A DNA stretch of 64,000 nt from Podocnemis expansa (GCA_007922195.1 ML682028.1:17637053-17701052); one strand, 5' to 3'. Counted from the first letter of the stretch, positions 38,001-45,723 are shown. Made by a program: numbers and translations. Notes: generated by a model from the letters alone, not told the origin.

Positions 38001-40835
38001 CTACCTTCACTTGAAAAAAGAACCAGCAAGTTGCTAGCCCTCGTGGCTGCAGAGAAAAGCAAAAAGCTCAAAAGCCAGAAGGCAAATGAAAAGGAAGCCA
38101 ACATTAAAAAAAAAAAAAAAATCTCAGGTTTTAAGTCAATCATCATGACTTTGTGGGGCTGGACTAATGATTTTTGATCATTGGGTCTGGCACTATGGCT
38201 CCTTTCCCTGTCTCAGATCAGCATCCTGCAGCAGCCCCACATCAAGCACCTAGAACGCCCTGAAAGTTAGTGCTTTGATTCCACTCAGAGCCCCTCTCCT
38301 CCCGTCCCTTGAAGCACCATGAAATCTAGTCCTGGCTTTGATGGGCAGCGGGAACAGCTGCAAAGAGCCATGAGCGCGGATGAAGAAGGCTAGTGAAGAG
38401 GGGGAGGAGACAGAGTTGTAGTATGGAAAAAAGGAGTGGGACTCTGCAAATACTATTCCACAAACAAAGAAGAGCTGGTTGATAATTTTCAATTTTATTT
38501 TATTTTTAAATTTTTTTCTGATTTTTCTACCTGTTCTGGTTCTAAGTATTGTGATGAGTGGTCTAGCATGTATGTGCACCACTGTCATCTTCTGAACGGA
38601 ATCGGAACAGTGTAACTGCATGTCATGGGCTCCATACTGCTACGAATTGACAGAGATTCTCCTTCAACTCAGATGGCAAAAGTCTGCTATTCCTGCTTTT
38701 GGAGAGGGAGGCTCTGAGTTGTAGCTATGCTGCTGATGCAAACTTCCATGTGATCATGGCAGAAAACACAGTGGTGGTTCCTTAGGAGGCACAGATTTCT
38801 TAAAAGCATTAATCTCCCTGGAGAGGGAGCCAAGAGCACAGGAAGGAGCTGGGCACTAAGCTGAGTCCAGGCTCTCAGTCCCCTACACCAGAGGTTTTCA
38901 AGCTCAGGGTCAGGACCCAGTACTGGGTCATGGCACCCCCTGGTACTGCCACCAAAAGACTGGAACACATTTCTTAAAGATACAATTGTTGGGCCATGAG
39001 CACACATGATTTTTTTCAGCTAGGTCCCAAGAAAAAAGGTCTGAAAACCACTGCCCTGTGCTGCCCCTCTTAAGTCAGTGGAAGCACTCCTGATGAGGCG
39101 GTGCACCACCACACAAGGTCATTGGGGACATGAACCACTACAGCTGTAAATCAACCTAACATAGGTCAACTCAAGTTTGTAACATATGCATGCTCTCCAT
39201 CACAGATGCAGATCCAGCATCTACCCCTGGAGACACATCCCTTCCCCAGAGACTGCAGTGCAGTACATGTTACCTACACCTCAGTCTTGAGCGTTTTCTT
39301 TTGACAGAGAAAAAGCAATTCAGATGTATTGCATGTAGGACTTCTGAAGTTACTGTAACAAGAACATCCAAGGCAAAGTACAACTGTATTATCCCCATAA
39401 AAGTCCAATCATCATGTATAATAAACCCAGTCAGCAATTGGTGATGCCACTAACCACCTTAGGGTAAAAAATCTCACAAGAGAGGAAAGAAATAATTCCT
39501 AATAATTAATCGCACTGTGAAGGATGTAAAAACACAATATAACCCCAAAATGTGGGTGGAAGGGAGAATATGTGCTTGATTCTGATCGCTGCATGGACTT
39601 TCTGACCTCTCAAAAGAGTAGTTAAGGGCTTGAAAATGGCTCTGGCTTAGAAATCTGAATCCCATATTAGTGTTGATGTTGTTTATCTGTGGATAAAACA
39701 TCCCTACTCCCTTCTCTGAGAGAAAAGGAGTGTCTTAGTAGAGCACTGGGTGCCATGGTAGCAAGTCCCCAGACACTCAGCATTGAATGCCCCTGAAGTT
39801 TGGAAGTTTTCATCTCTGGCACCATAAGACAAAGGCCCCAGTCATGAAAGGATACTCCTGTAGAGAGCTTATTGCTGGACCAAGCCCATACTTTGCCAGA
39901 TGTGGAGCAATTTTGAGATCCAGGCTATCTTTGAAGAAGTTCTCATAAAACAGCCTCCCAGCCTTTCTTGCAGGGAAGCCAGCCATCCTGTTTGTGAAAC
40001 TGGTATGCCACGATGCAGCAGCATGAGGACAGCCTGGCAAGAGTCTGCTGACCTGGTATCTGGTTTAGTTCCAGAGTCTAATTTTAAATTAGACAAGTCA
40101 TGCCTCTCCCAGTTATTTAGGGACATGAGCGGTAACTGATCCTTCCACTGCCTGCACTACGGTTCAGCAGACCAACAAACACACCATCGGAATATTCTCT
40201 CTCTCACAACGAATCATGTCCAGGTGGCAGCCACAAACCCAAAACACTAACTGGATAAATAAATAGTGAGCAAAATACAAACTTGTTCCCCCTCTACATG
40301 CTAGAATTTAATGAGATAGCTAGATTGATGAGTTCCGGCCCTAGGGCTGCTAATGACATGGGGTTTTTATTACCCCATGAACAAGAAATGAGCGTCTAGA
40401 GCCATTGTAACGTTAATGTTTTTGTCCCAACAGCTTTATCCTTCCCCTCCAGAAAATCATTTATTTGTATTGTGGTAACACCTGGCAACTCCAGTCAAGG
40501 ATCAAGGCTTCATTGTGCAGGTTGCTGTATAAACACAGAGCAAAAAGACAGGTCTTACCCGAGGAACTTAACTGTCTACATATAAGCAACCCAAAGATTG
40601 CGGCTTGTTTAAAACATGACAGATATTTTAACCATCTTTTCTTTTCCCAGGGAAAATTACCAAAAGAATCAGAGAGAGCATAGAAAGGAAAGACTTATTA
40701 GATCACATCTAGGGCATTCCCTCTTTCCCACTGACTAGTGCAGGACTTGGATACGAGTAAAAGATTATTACTACGCATCCAGGTTATAGCCTCAAATGGA
40801 ACAGCTGCATGTACCTTGCTCATTCCAGTCCCCAT
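2030..40835 (-). CDS. DUSP22/DUSP15-like dual-specificity phosphatase, complete, 7 coding exons
   Basis: Small atypical dual-specificity phosphatase that removes phosphate from Ser/Thr/Tyr. Joining seven minus-strand exons (40815-40835, 34456-34489, 27354-27436, 16789-16838, 7101-7175, 6371-6542, 2030-2080) gives 486 bases, 161 residues plus stop, with every phase matching. Seen: start MGTGMSK (Gly2 suits N-myristoylation, as in DUSP22/15); GLYLGN near residue 11; THILSVH near 31; general acid Asp57; [13 protein letters not shown] at 67-79; P-loop HCLAGVSRS with Cys88 and Arg94. Asp57 and Cys88 fall at the same numbers as in human DUSP22. [14 protein letters not shown] is closer to DUSP22 than to DUSP15. 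From memory DUSP22 has about 184 residues, so the C-terminal tail here is short. The gene lies head-to-tail downstream of COX4I1. Family assignment is firm. Whether it is DUSP22, DUSP15 or a third paralogue is inferred from position. Confidence 0.9.
3132..3348. mobile_element. Nonautonomous hAT-type element, family A (217 bp), perfect 8-bp TSD
   Basis: Flanked by the exact duplication ctacatca at 3124-3131 and 3349-3356. The interior holds ttttttgaaaaactactc, attcatgagttcat and ggcagagaaaatgttgggaac, all shared with the copies at 22994-23202 and 52375-53866. The ends are degenerate versions of CAGTGTTTCCCAACC. No coding capacity. Confidence 0.88.
3473..4165 (+). mobile_element. CR1 LINE, 5'-truncated 3' end
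   Basis: Resembles the CR1 at 46700-47395 in order: tgctctcattgcc, ttctgcactggtgaggcc, aggctt-agcagaagag, gaggtggtggaatctc, then cccaaccctaatcttctaagattct, the usual CR1 3' end. It has stops and indels. It lies in the last intron of the phosphatase gene, antisense to it. Confidence 0.85.
5176..5470. repeat. Head-to-head foldback copy of the same interspersed family, 10-bp flanking repeat
   Basis: The left arm reads ttccaaaggggcagccgtg, then ggagtcctgtggcactta and gcatgagcttttgtggg. The right arm is its reverse complement: cccacaaaagctcat, then aatttgttagtctttaagtg and ccacagaactc. The middle contains ctgttacagtatgatc. The direct repeat tgcttctcag stands at 5166-5175 and 5471-5480, which I take as a target duplication. 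The right arm stops before the outermost sequence seen at the left end. Confidence 0.75.
6371..6542 (-). other. DUSP22-like coding exon 6 (172 bp), catalytic loop
   Basis: Completes Cys88 and encodes [20 protein letters not shown], then a helical part containing [21 protein letters not shown] and ending [12 protein letters not shown]. The acceptor is tgcttggatag and the donor gtatgt. The CX5R signature (C-LAGVS-R) and following Ser are intact, so the enzyme should be active. Confidence 0.93.
6785..7000 (+). repeat. Old MIR-like SINE remnant
   Basis: Contains cctgggtcccagctccactg, ccttgggccacatg and a tctattgagactgcaagctc end, the pattern of old mammalian and reptilian CORE-SINE copies. It abuts DUSP22-like intron 5. 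Confidence 0.5.
7101..7175 (-). other. DUSP22-like coding exon 5 (75 bp)
   Basis: Encodes [16 protein letters not shown] then HGGGCLIH and the first two bases of the catalytic Cys codon. The acceptor tract is tttgctttctcacctag and the donor is gtcagt. The exon break inside the catalytic Cys codon (TG then C) is the same split used in the DUSP22 family. Confidence 0.92.
8290..8462 (+). repeat. MIR-type SINE
   Basis: The phrase ctcgggcaagtcgcttcacc, then ctgtacctcagtttctgc, gtaaaacggagat and gcgctttgagatgctc is the classic MIR core and tail. Confidence 0.8.
8505..8865 (+). mobile_element. CR1 LINE 3' fragment
   Basis: Ends with aggtcccttcctgcctgaca and ctagaattctgtga, preceded by ttggtcctgccttg and ggaggtcatggaatcccc, all CR1 3'-end hallmarks. 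Diverged, no open frame. Confidence 0.75.
11130..11509. mobile_element. MITE-like element built from TTCGAA palindromes
   Basis: The termini ggctgtattcacac (11130-11143) and its near-inverse gtgtgaacacagcc (11496-11509) enclose about 350 bases of repeated palindromes. At least seven TTCGAA cores are present, as GTTGTTTCGAAACAAC and TTAATTCGAATTAA, plus decayed TTTCAAAAC forms. Both strands therefore appear open with peptides rich in FRNN, which are an artefact. I see no clear target duplication, although ttt flanks both ends. Confidence 0.75.
11697..11835 (-). mobile_element. CR1 LINE fragment, antisense
   Basis: Begins gaacataagagttaccacat followed by cagatcagacc and tggccaattcttc, matching the common reptile CR1 segment that reads gaacataagaat-ggccat in this orientation. 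Confidence 0.5.
12985..13580 (+). mobile_element. CR1 LINE 3' end
   Basis: Contains ggcactggtgaggccatatt, ttttgggccccctgctat, gcctgcttagtctgcagaag, ggaagtggtggaatctccat, and the terminus ccttccaaccatcatcttct with ctctatgat. It is truncated at the 5' end and broken by stops. Confidence 0.85.
14880..15035 (-). repeat. MIR-type SINE, antisense
   Basis: attcccattttacagatgg, gctgaggcacagag, cttgcccaaagtcatg and gaatggaagccagccc form the reverse complement of the MIR core. Confidence 0.8.
15988..16691. mobile_element. Nonautonomous hAT-type element (704 bp), degenerate 8-bp TSD
   Basis: Starts caggggttaaagt and ends atattttaacccctg, an inverted repeat of the form CAGGGGTTAAA. The flanks are ccagcaac (15980-15987) and ccagtgac (16692-16699), matching at 6 of 8. 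Both ends also repeat a 'ggcc-cctatttttag' theme inside. The interior carries a GC-rich minisatellite at 16480-16640. No transposase frame. Confidence 0.85.
16480..16640. repeat. GC-rich minisatellite, roughly 33-bp units
   Basis: Units around ggggcagtagctggggtggg recur about four to five times with variants such as cagtacctggggtgg and cagtcactggggtgg. It lies inside the hAT element at 15988-16691, so it expanded within, or was carried by, the transposon. Confidence 0.75.
16789..16838 (-). other. DUSP22-like coding exon 4 (50 bp), general-acid exon
   Basis: Encodes [16 protein letters not shown] and two bases of a Leu codon, between acceptor ttctgtttcag and donor gtaagt. It carries the general acid Asp57 in SASDSSSQN, equivalent to AADSPSQN of DUSP22. 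Pro is replaced by Ser at two places relative to DUSP22 (YLCIP to YLCIS, DSPS to DSSS), but the acid is kept. Confidence 0.9.
17595..17780. mobile_element. Nonautonomous hAT-type element, family B (186 bp), perfect 8-bp TSD
   Basis: Starts cagtagttttcaaac and ends gtttgaaaactactt, an almost perfect inverted repeat. The exact duplication atctaagg flanks it at 17587-17594 and 17781-17788. Internal words tgacccagtac and ccaattgaaaaaa recur in the copies at 38889, 57977 and 59029. Confidence 0.92.
19100..19205 (+). repeat. Deleted copy of the gttagtctag-type interspersed repeat
   Basis: Begins ttccaaaagggtagcagtgt with gtctagttcagcaaaacaa and ends ctttaaaactgccgcaagac then tccttg. The two ends of the family are joined with the middle missing. 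Confidence 0.7.
20474..20612 (-). mobile_element. tRNA-derived SINE with CR1-like tail (tortoise PolIII/SINE type)
   Basis: Read on the minus strand the head looks like the 3' half of a tRNA: anticodon stem TCTGC/GCAGA around a 7-base loop, then a T-arm-like GAGTTCAATTCCC (pol III B box). It is followed by gttggactcgatgatctc, aggtcccttccagcccc and a (TTTGA)n tail. A tRNA head fused to a CR1-like 3' end is the published structure of turtle SINEs and supports a turtle source. Confidence 0.75.
21690..22300 (+). mobile_element. CR1-related LINE 3' end, second subfamily
   Basis: Shares with 53335-53830 the order: tgagcttgataa-ttcatgga, ttggggtcaggaaggaattc, gtagcatgaaacatggctca, gcattgtgcaggaggtcaga, and a terminal gtcccttcagac. 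The two copies are a subfamily distinct from the one at 46.7 kb. The run of C at 22047-22062 is a local expansion. Confidence 0.8.
22994..23202. mobile_element. Nonautonomous hAT-type element, family A (209 bp), 7/8 TSD
   Basis: Starts cagtgtttcccaacc and ends gttgggaaccactg. The flanks are ctgcacac (22986-22993) and ctgtacac (23203-23210). The interior matches the copies at 3132 and 52375, including attcatgagttcat and gtgctacggcagagg. Confidence 0.9.
24885..25030 (+). repeat. MIR-type SINE
   Basis: aggcagcatggtccagttgg, gaaccggagacctgcc and ctgtgcctcagcttcccc match the 5' region and core of MIR. Confidence 0.65.
27354..27436 (-). other. DUSP22-like coding exon 3 (83 bp)
   Basis: Encodes the Asp completed from exon 2, then [20 protein letters not shown] and a short tail ending in ARPVLE. 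The acceptor is ctgattacag and the donor gtgagc. THILSVH with a following ARPxLE is diagnostic of DUSP22/15. The exon ends in phase 0. Confidence 0.9.
28025..28185 (+). repeat. Short tandem/dispersed repeat block
   Basis: Phrases ctcaaccccacaatctcttt, ggtggtgatggtgggaaggt and agtgggaaaggttcag recur three to four times with spacing near 35-60 bases and changes. It looks like an old tandem array. Confidence 0.55.
28812..29045. mobile_element. MITE-like element with GGGTATGTCTACACTG termini
   Basis: The left end is ggggtatgtctacactgca and the right end gcgtgtaaacatgccctagg, an imperfect inverted repeat. An internal gctgtgtagacagggc is a further partial copy. The core differs from the other elements with this type of end (31712, 49118, 56208). 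Confidence 0.6.
29115..29310 (+). repeat. MIR-type SINE
   Basis: gactttaggcaagttactc, ctctgcctcagtttccccc, gttaaatgggacac and gaagggctttgagaatg make a long, well-kept MIR copy. Confidence 0.85.
29812..30256. mobile_element. Nonautonomous hAT-type element, family C (445 bp), perfect 8-bp TSD
   Basis: Starts cagaggtggccaaactt and ends agtttggccatgcctg. The exact duplication gtctacag lies at 29804-29811 and 30257-30264. Subterminal words gagctgcac and gagccgcatgtggctcc are inverted partners. It has no transposase frame. Confidence 0.92.
30488..30772. mobile_element. Probable hAT-type element remnant
   Basis: The left end cagtgttcctcaacctttcg and the right end tggaacaccagttgagaaac are inverted-repeat-like, and gtggatcgg-aacacc pairs with tttgtggaacacc. 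No convincing target duplication is left. Confidence 0.55.
31440..31565 (+). repeat. Old amniote repeat (gtagcacccagagcccc type)
   Basis: Contains atattatggtagcacccaga, ccccagtcacgttcattgtc, cggctgtaaaaacacaaat and ccctgccctaaagcattta. The same layout appears at 40460-40580 (gtggtaacacctggcaactc, gctgtataaacacagagc). Its class is not certain to me; such copies are usually grouped with ancient LINE/SINE fossils. Confidence 0.6.
31712..32447. mobile_element. MITE-like element built from TTAAGTCGACTTAA-type palindromes
   Basis: The left end is ggggtatgcctacattg and the right end cagtatagacatacccac. Between them are at least seven variants of TTAAGTYRACTTAA (for example at about 31740, 31812, 31862, 32270, 32330 and 32350). 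The middle 31925-32260 is GC-rich and lacks the palindromes, as if inserted or a separate core. No open frame of interest. Confidence 0.7.
32492..32683. mobile_element. Nonautonomous hAT-type element (192 bp), 7/8 TSD
   Basis: Starts catagttcctcagcctgtag and ends aaaggttgagaaacactg. The flanks are atatgaat (32484-32491) and atatgaag (32684-32691). Inner words gtactcctgggttgggg and gttggggtacttatta are subterminal relatives. Confidence 0.85.
32995..33130 (+). repeat. MIR-type SINE
   Basis: gacctcaggcaagtcatg, ctgtgcctcagttctcc, gtacaatggtgttacc and gttgtgaggtgcccagaca form a MIR core and tail. Confidence 0.8.
34456..34489 (-). other. DUSP22-like coding exon 2 (34 bp)
   Basis: A micro-exon encoding [11 protein letters not shown] plus the first base of the next codon. 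It is bounded by tctcttctcag on the acceptor side and gtaagc on the donor side. It aligns with the GLYIGNF segment of DUSP22. It is too short to stand out as an open frame and was found by searching for the family motif. Confidence 0.85.
35440..35830 (-). mobile_element. CR1 LINE, antisense 3' end
   Basis: Begins gaatcatagaaactggaagg and gaccctgagaggtcatcaag, then tccctggtgggtgcttgtct, gggaattccataacctgcct and catgtcccctctcagtctc. This is a CR1 3' end in the same strand sense as the phosphatase gene. Confidence 0.88.
38889..39053. mobile_element. Nonautonomous hAT-type element, family B (165 bp)
   Basis: Starts cagaggttttcaagctc and ends gtctgaaaaccactg. The flanks ccctacac and ccctgtgc differ by three transitions, so the duplication is only weakly kept. 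Interior gacccagtactgggtcat and ccaccaaaagactgga match 57977-58130. Confidence 0.8.
40460..40580 (+). repeat. Old amniote repeat, second copy
   Basis: tttgtattgtggtaacacct, caaggcttcattgtgcag, gctgtataaacacagagc and aaaaagacaggtcttaccc parallel the 31440-31565 copy and the familiar 'chromosome-wide' reptile element with that layout. Confidence 0.6.
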
Positions 40836-40889
40836 GACAGCTTCTTGCAAGGCAAAGGGCGTAGGTTCCCTCTCAGTAACCAGGACTAA
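40815..40889 (-). other. DUSP22-like exon with start codon
   Basis: On the minus strand the exon follows acceptor ttttgttttgcag, begins TTAGTCCTGG and ends AGCAAG before donor gtacat. The ATG is at 40835-40833 in the context gctgtcATGG, a fair Kozak site. The 21 coding bases give MGTGMSK, matching the first exon of DUSP22/DUSP15, which also ends in phase 0 after seven residues. The acceptor upstream of the ATG implies at least one more, noncoding, 5' exon. Confidence 0.85.
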
Positions 40890-41024
40890 CTGCAAAACAA
40901 AACCGGACAGTGAGCTCCACCTCCTCCAAAAGAACAAATCAAAGCCTTGTGCAGCTGCCAAGAGGAGAAAGTGGGAAGCATGCACAAGGCAGGAGTTTGC
41001 AGAGCCCTAGCAAATTCAGCTCAC

Positions 41025-41355
41025 CTACCAGCTGCAGTAGCTCCAAGTAGGTCTCAGCTTCTCAGTGGGACGAGGGAGCAATGAGCGTGTCAGCTGGTGC
41101 AGGGCAGCACTGGATGAAGAAAGGTTCCCAGGATGTGTGTGTCAGGTTTCTCTTCCGGATTCCCTGTCCCTCTGGGGACTCTCCCACACACACAAGCTCT
41201 GAGGAAGCTTATGGGGTTGTAATTCGCTCGTCTCCACACAACTCCCACTGAACCCTTTTCCCCCTACTTGGCGACTCCAGTCCTTGAACTCGCCCAAGGG
41301 CATAGGCAGCAGCTGCTGCAAGAGAGAGAAGGCATTCGAAAGCTCTCTGCAGTGG
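41025..41355 (-). other. Possible noncoding first exon of the DUSP22-like gene
   Basis: An acceptor at 40890 upstream of the ATG exon demands an upstream exon. The nearest strong minus-strand donor is TAG before gtgagc at 41024-41019, leaving a 135-base intron. The 5' end is guessed from a TATA-like element at 41381-41390. No open frame is claimed here. Confidence 0.4.
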
Positions 41356-41380
41356 TGCAGAGATGTAGCCCAGGAAGAGG

Positions 41381-41390
41381 ATTTAAATAT
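41381..41390 (-). promoter_or_regulatory. TATA-like element upstream of the DUSP22-like gene
   Basis: The minus strand reads ATATTTAAAT, an AT-rich palindrome 25-35 bases before a plausible transcription start. Such motifs occur by chance and there is no CpG island here, so this is only a candidate. Confidence 0.25.
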
Positions 41391-43852
41391 TTTAGTGAGA
41401 CGATGTCTGTGCTAGCACAGGGCCAAAGCAGCAGCAAACACTCTCTAGGCTGACGCAGATTTTCAGTGCATTCAGCCGGACACCTGCATTTGGTTACTAT
41501 CCCCACTATTGCTGCAGCCAGTCCCTTACACCTGACACCATTCTCTCCCTCCCTTCCCCCACTATTTTCCCTTTGCCATCTGCTCCAGACATCTATCTGT
41601 TCATTGCTCTCCCAAGTGCTTTACAGCACAACGGAGCTCACCTGGCAGGCAACGTTCTGCAGCTGGAGTATCGTCTGGAGTATAAACCCAAAAGAACTAA
41701 TTAATTTCTCTGCAGAGTATTTTCCCATCTGCTACAGTCACACACATCTACACTGCTACAACGATCAAACACACCTTTCAAGGTCCTACGCATGCCCATC
41801 ACAATATGTTGTGTACCTCCTCTAGTGAACTGAATTCCCCAATAGCAACTAGCTGGGTGAGCCAGACAACCAAGTGCGCAAATGAACTCACACAGAAAAA
41901 GTTACGACAAAAAACACCTCATTCCCCTGCACCTGAACACTTTTCATAAAGCAATCACTGTATTTAACCTATGAGTTCTCAGCCCCAAAGAAAACCTCAG
42001 AACATCTGCAGAAGATGAGTCTGGGAGCTGAAATTCATAACTTTGGTAGACACTAAAAAACATGGACCAAAAAGAGACAGTGGGCTTTATAAGCCATCAG
42101 GGTTATAACTAGAGACTTAACTGTAACTCTGGGTTCTTAATTATTGTAACAGCCCTTTCCCAACTTCCTTTTCTCTCTATGACTGGAGGGCTGTTTACTC
42201 ACCACTTTACTTCAAATGGTCCCTTGAAACGTGTGTTAACTCCTGCCGAACAACCAGTCTCCATACGGTACTTAGCTGGGACACTTAGGCCATGTCTACC
42301 CAGATGGCAACAAATGCGCCACCATGCTTGATGTTTTGAGATCACTGAGCAGCCAGAAATTAACACATTAAGACTACCTCCTCAAAGAGTAGCGCTGAGT
42401 TGAAGGGAAGCCGTTTGCCTTTGACTCAGCACAGTGGAGATGCTGCAGTAAGCAGGCATTTTGAAGTCAAAGAGAGATACACAGGTTATTTTACAGTTTG
42501 CATACCTCCCTTTGACTGCTACCAAATTCCATGGCCAGTGCAGCCCAGGTCTTCGATTAAGATTCCCAGGCCTGAAAAGCTGTGTAACCTCAAAAGCTCA
42601 TCTCTCACCCCAACAGACGTTGATCTAGTAAGAGATATTACCTCATCCACCTTATCTAAGGTCAGTAAAGTTATCCTTGATTATGCTGCTCCAAGAACAG
42701 AACTGGGCAAAATTTGCTATTTGCTTTATGTAACTTCAGAATCATGTCTTTAAACCAGTGGAGTTACTACAGATTTACAGAGGAATGTAATTAGAATCCC
42801 TCCTGTATTTAAATGACTTTTTTGCATTGGGGAGATGTTTGGTAATGAGCATTTACTGGGGAAAGAGGAAAAGAAGGTATTAATCTGTCTATCAAGCCCT
42901 CCAAAAGAGACTGATGCAAATGCTTTTCCAAGAGGGCACAAGATTACTTTTCACTTTGAGAGTCAGCTTTAAAAATGGTTATGTACGGTCCCCACAAATG
43001 ATCAGCTTTAGGAGTCACCCCCCCCCCACAGGCTGTTGGCATTAGGAAAAGCAAAATAACAGTCCAGCCTAGTAGTTAAAACCTTTCAATCTAATACTTA
43101 CTCTCAAGCATTTGATGGAATATCTGCATTACCCCTAATTCATCAGCCTCAAAAACTACCTGGATTACCTGGAAGCAGTAAAATGGTAGACAGACCTCAT
43201 TCTAGTTCCTGAAACAGCTGGGGAAGGGAAAAAATGACAATGCCCCTGTTTGGGCTGCAAAAAAATTATTGAACTGACATAATTCACAAGCAGCACCAGT
43301 GTTGGTCTCCATGATGATAGGTGCTGCTGCTTTGAACTTCTGTCATCACTCTTTGCCAAGCTTAGGCAGAAGCAACAGAATTTTGCTGTCAGTTTTACTG
43401 TTAATATGTTGAATATGTTAAAAAGACCATACTGCACTCACTTTTCTGCATACATTCCAGATGTCTGCAGTGGCCAGTGTCAACAGATGGAGATATTTCA
43501 AAGGGCACAAGAGAGAGTTTAATACACAGCTTCCCTTGAATGCCAAGGGGAGGCAGGTGTCTGCTGGCCTCTTAAAATCCCCCCTTAACTGTTTAAAAGC
43601 AAATTGCTAGGTTGTTTAATTTCATGAAACAAGGACTGACCATTCAAGGAGTAGGTACTGGATAGCCATAAGAAAGGGCCCAGAAATAAGTTGTCTTCTC
43701 CTGGCCAGCCTCACCACAGCAGACTGCCAAACACCTGACTGGCTTTCAAATCAGGATATACACCTGTGAGGACAAAGCAGCATTGTCTATATGGAAAATT
43801 AAAAACCTACACTTCGAGGCCATCTCATTTGAGGTCATTGGGTACCCAACTT

Positions 43853-43880
43853 TACACACACACACACACCCACCCACCCA
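43853..43880 (+). repeat. (CA)n/(CCCA)n microsatellite
   Basis: acacacacacacac followed by ccacccacccacc, a short compound simple repeat. Confidence 0.85.
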
Positions 43881-44279
43881 CCACTTTTAAAGCATTTTGG
43901 CCTAATGACTTGCCCACTAGGAAGTCTAAAGCACAGGTGTCTCCCCAGGAAAAAAGCAGCAGCTACAGGAAGATACAGAAACCCCAGAAGTGAAACCAAC
44001 ACGGGAACACTTCCGGCTTCCGGCAGAGTCTGTGAAAGACATGACAGTTACAGTGCTTCACAAGAAACAATTTATAACCAGCCTCCAATGAGAAACTGCA
44101 GAGTTGGAATTCATGTGCAAACTTGACACCATTACATCCTGAATGTGCAATAGCTTACGCATTACCTAAGGTGATTTACCCCTGCTTAACATTCTCACCT
44201 CATGTTATGCCACTGCTTGAATCAGAAGTGTTTGATTTGCTGAAAAAGACTGAACCAACCCTGTTCTCTATTCATGTAC

Positions 44280-44410
44280 TCTCCTGACATGCTCCAGCTT
44301 CCCTTTCAAGCATCTGATGAAAGGGGATTAACCCCACAAAAGCTCATATGATAAACTAGTTGGTCTTTAAAAAAAAAAAAAAAACAGCCACAGACTCCTT
44401 GTTTTTAAAA
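44280..44410 (-). repeat. Interspersed gttagtctag-type repeat, single arm, antisense
   Basis: aagcatctgatgaaagggg, ccccacaaaagctcatatg, tggtcttt then an A-run and ccacagactccttg. It is the reverse complement of the arm seen at 164-372. Confidence 0.75.
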
Positions 44411-45439
44411 ACACATTATGCTGTTGCTACAAGAAAATGGATGTTAAGATGGAAGATGTTCAGACTAAGTTTAAGTAAATTTTAGGTAAGCAAAACATCA
44501 TGCCTGTTGGACAAGCTTTTATTCAGTTTTAACTACTGCTGTGTTGCTGATGTTCCTCTGGAGATAGACAATCTATATAGTTTCTCCTGCTAGAGGGTGA
44601 CAGACTGTAAATATTAAATGTGTATAGTGAAATGGTTATCTCCACATCTTGGAGGTTTCTCTCCTTCCTCCATTACATTTTAAAGAAAACAGTAGTTCAG
44701 GCTCAAGCCTAGATGAGCTAGTGGTCCCTCTCTTACCCTCCAAAAAGAACAGCATAGATGTGGAACAACTCACCATGGGTCTGAATGAAGATGGAGATAA
44801 GCCAGATTGTGAAAATTCTCAGGCAAGGTTTCTTTTAAAAAAAAAAAAAAACGCGCGAGGGGGGGGGGGGGATTAAATTAGATTGAAATCTGTCAAACTA
44901 CTTTGTTCCACATACTGAAATCGTCTGTGGTATGACAACATATTCCACAGCAGGTTTCCTGGAAGCTGTGTTCTGCACACAGTTCAGGTCTTTATGTAGC
45001 CATATGGATTTTTCTGGCTGTGCAACAGAAACACTTTAAATACATTTTCTTCAGACTGTTCTGCTAAACCTTTGGCACAAGAATTCCAAATGTTAAGTGC
45101 TAATGAAAAATAACCACTTACAACTTCCAAGTCCAGTGTCACATATAAAAGCACTTCATACAGAGCAGCATGAAATGTCACTGTCTCAGGAAAACAGAAC
45201 TCATTTAAAGTAACTGAAGATTATGTACTGTAGCTTTTTAAACCAAAGTTTTAATTTTGGTGTTATTCTTCCCTGAAATAGGACTCCCTCAATTAAAAGC
45301 AACTGGACAGAGGTGTTTCACTCCCTTTTACTGAATCTAATGCTGTACAATCAATCCATGAAATACAGTAATACTTAGGAAGATTTTGCCCCTTTAGTAA
45401 GTTACACTAATTACAGCATACATAACAAAGCATTTCAGA

Positions 45440-45586
45440 TCAATACAATTTTCAAGTAAACCAGACATTTATTAACATTTATATTTAAATGGAGTATGTT
45501 CCAGTACATAAGCAGTGAGGTCACATAGGTGATGGAATCATTTAAAATTCAAGTGGACAGCCAGTCCAGTGATCCCAGGAGTGATT
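45440..45586 (-). terminator. COX4I1: COX4I1 3' UTR and poly(A) signal
   Basis: Minus-strand AATAAA at 45473-45468, about 115 bases past the stop, with a likely cleavage site near 45440-45455. COX4I1 mRNAs are known for very short 3' UTRs, which fits. Confidence 0.7.
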
Positions 45587-45723
45587 TCACTTCTTCCATT
45601 CGTTCTTCTCATAGTCCCATTTGGATGAGAGGCCCTCGATTGGGTTAGCTCTCATATCCAGCAGTCTCTTGGTCTGCATAGCCACCCATTCCTCAGATAA
45701 TGTGTGAGGAACAGGACCATAAA
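45587..45723 (-). other. COX4I1: COX4I1 last coding exon (137 bp)
   Basis: Completes Val124 and encodes [20 protein letters not shown] then [18 protein letters not shown] and NEWKK before TGA. The acceptor is ttttcaattacag. Confidence 0.97.

Larger units (their letters stand above)
34490..40814 (-). other. DUSP22-like intron 1
   Basis: 6.3 kb. Contains the antisense CR1 35440-35830, the family B hAT 38889-39053 and an old repeat 40460-40580. 36000-38600 and 39100-40400 hold only unrecognised unique-looking sequence with a poly-A run near 38107. Confidence 0.65.
41400..45440. other. Intergenic region between the DUSP22-like gene and COX4I1
   Basis: Both genes run leftwards, so this is downstream of COX4I1 and upstream of the phosphatase gene. 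Seen: a (CA)n tract at 43854-43869, a repeat copy at 44280-44410, and A- and G-runs at about 44838-44871. 41500-43800 looks unique, with no gene that I recognise. Confidence 0.6.
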
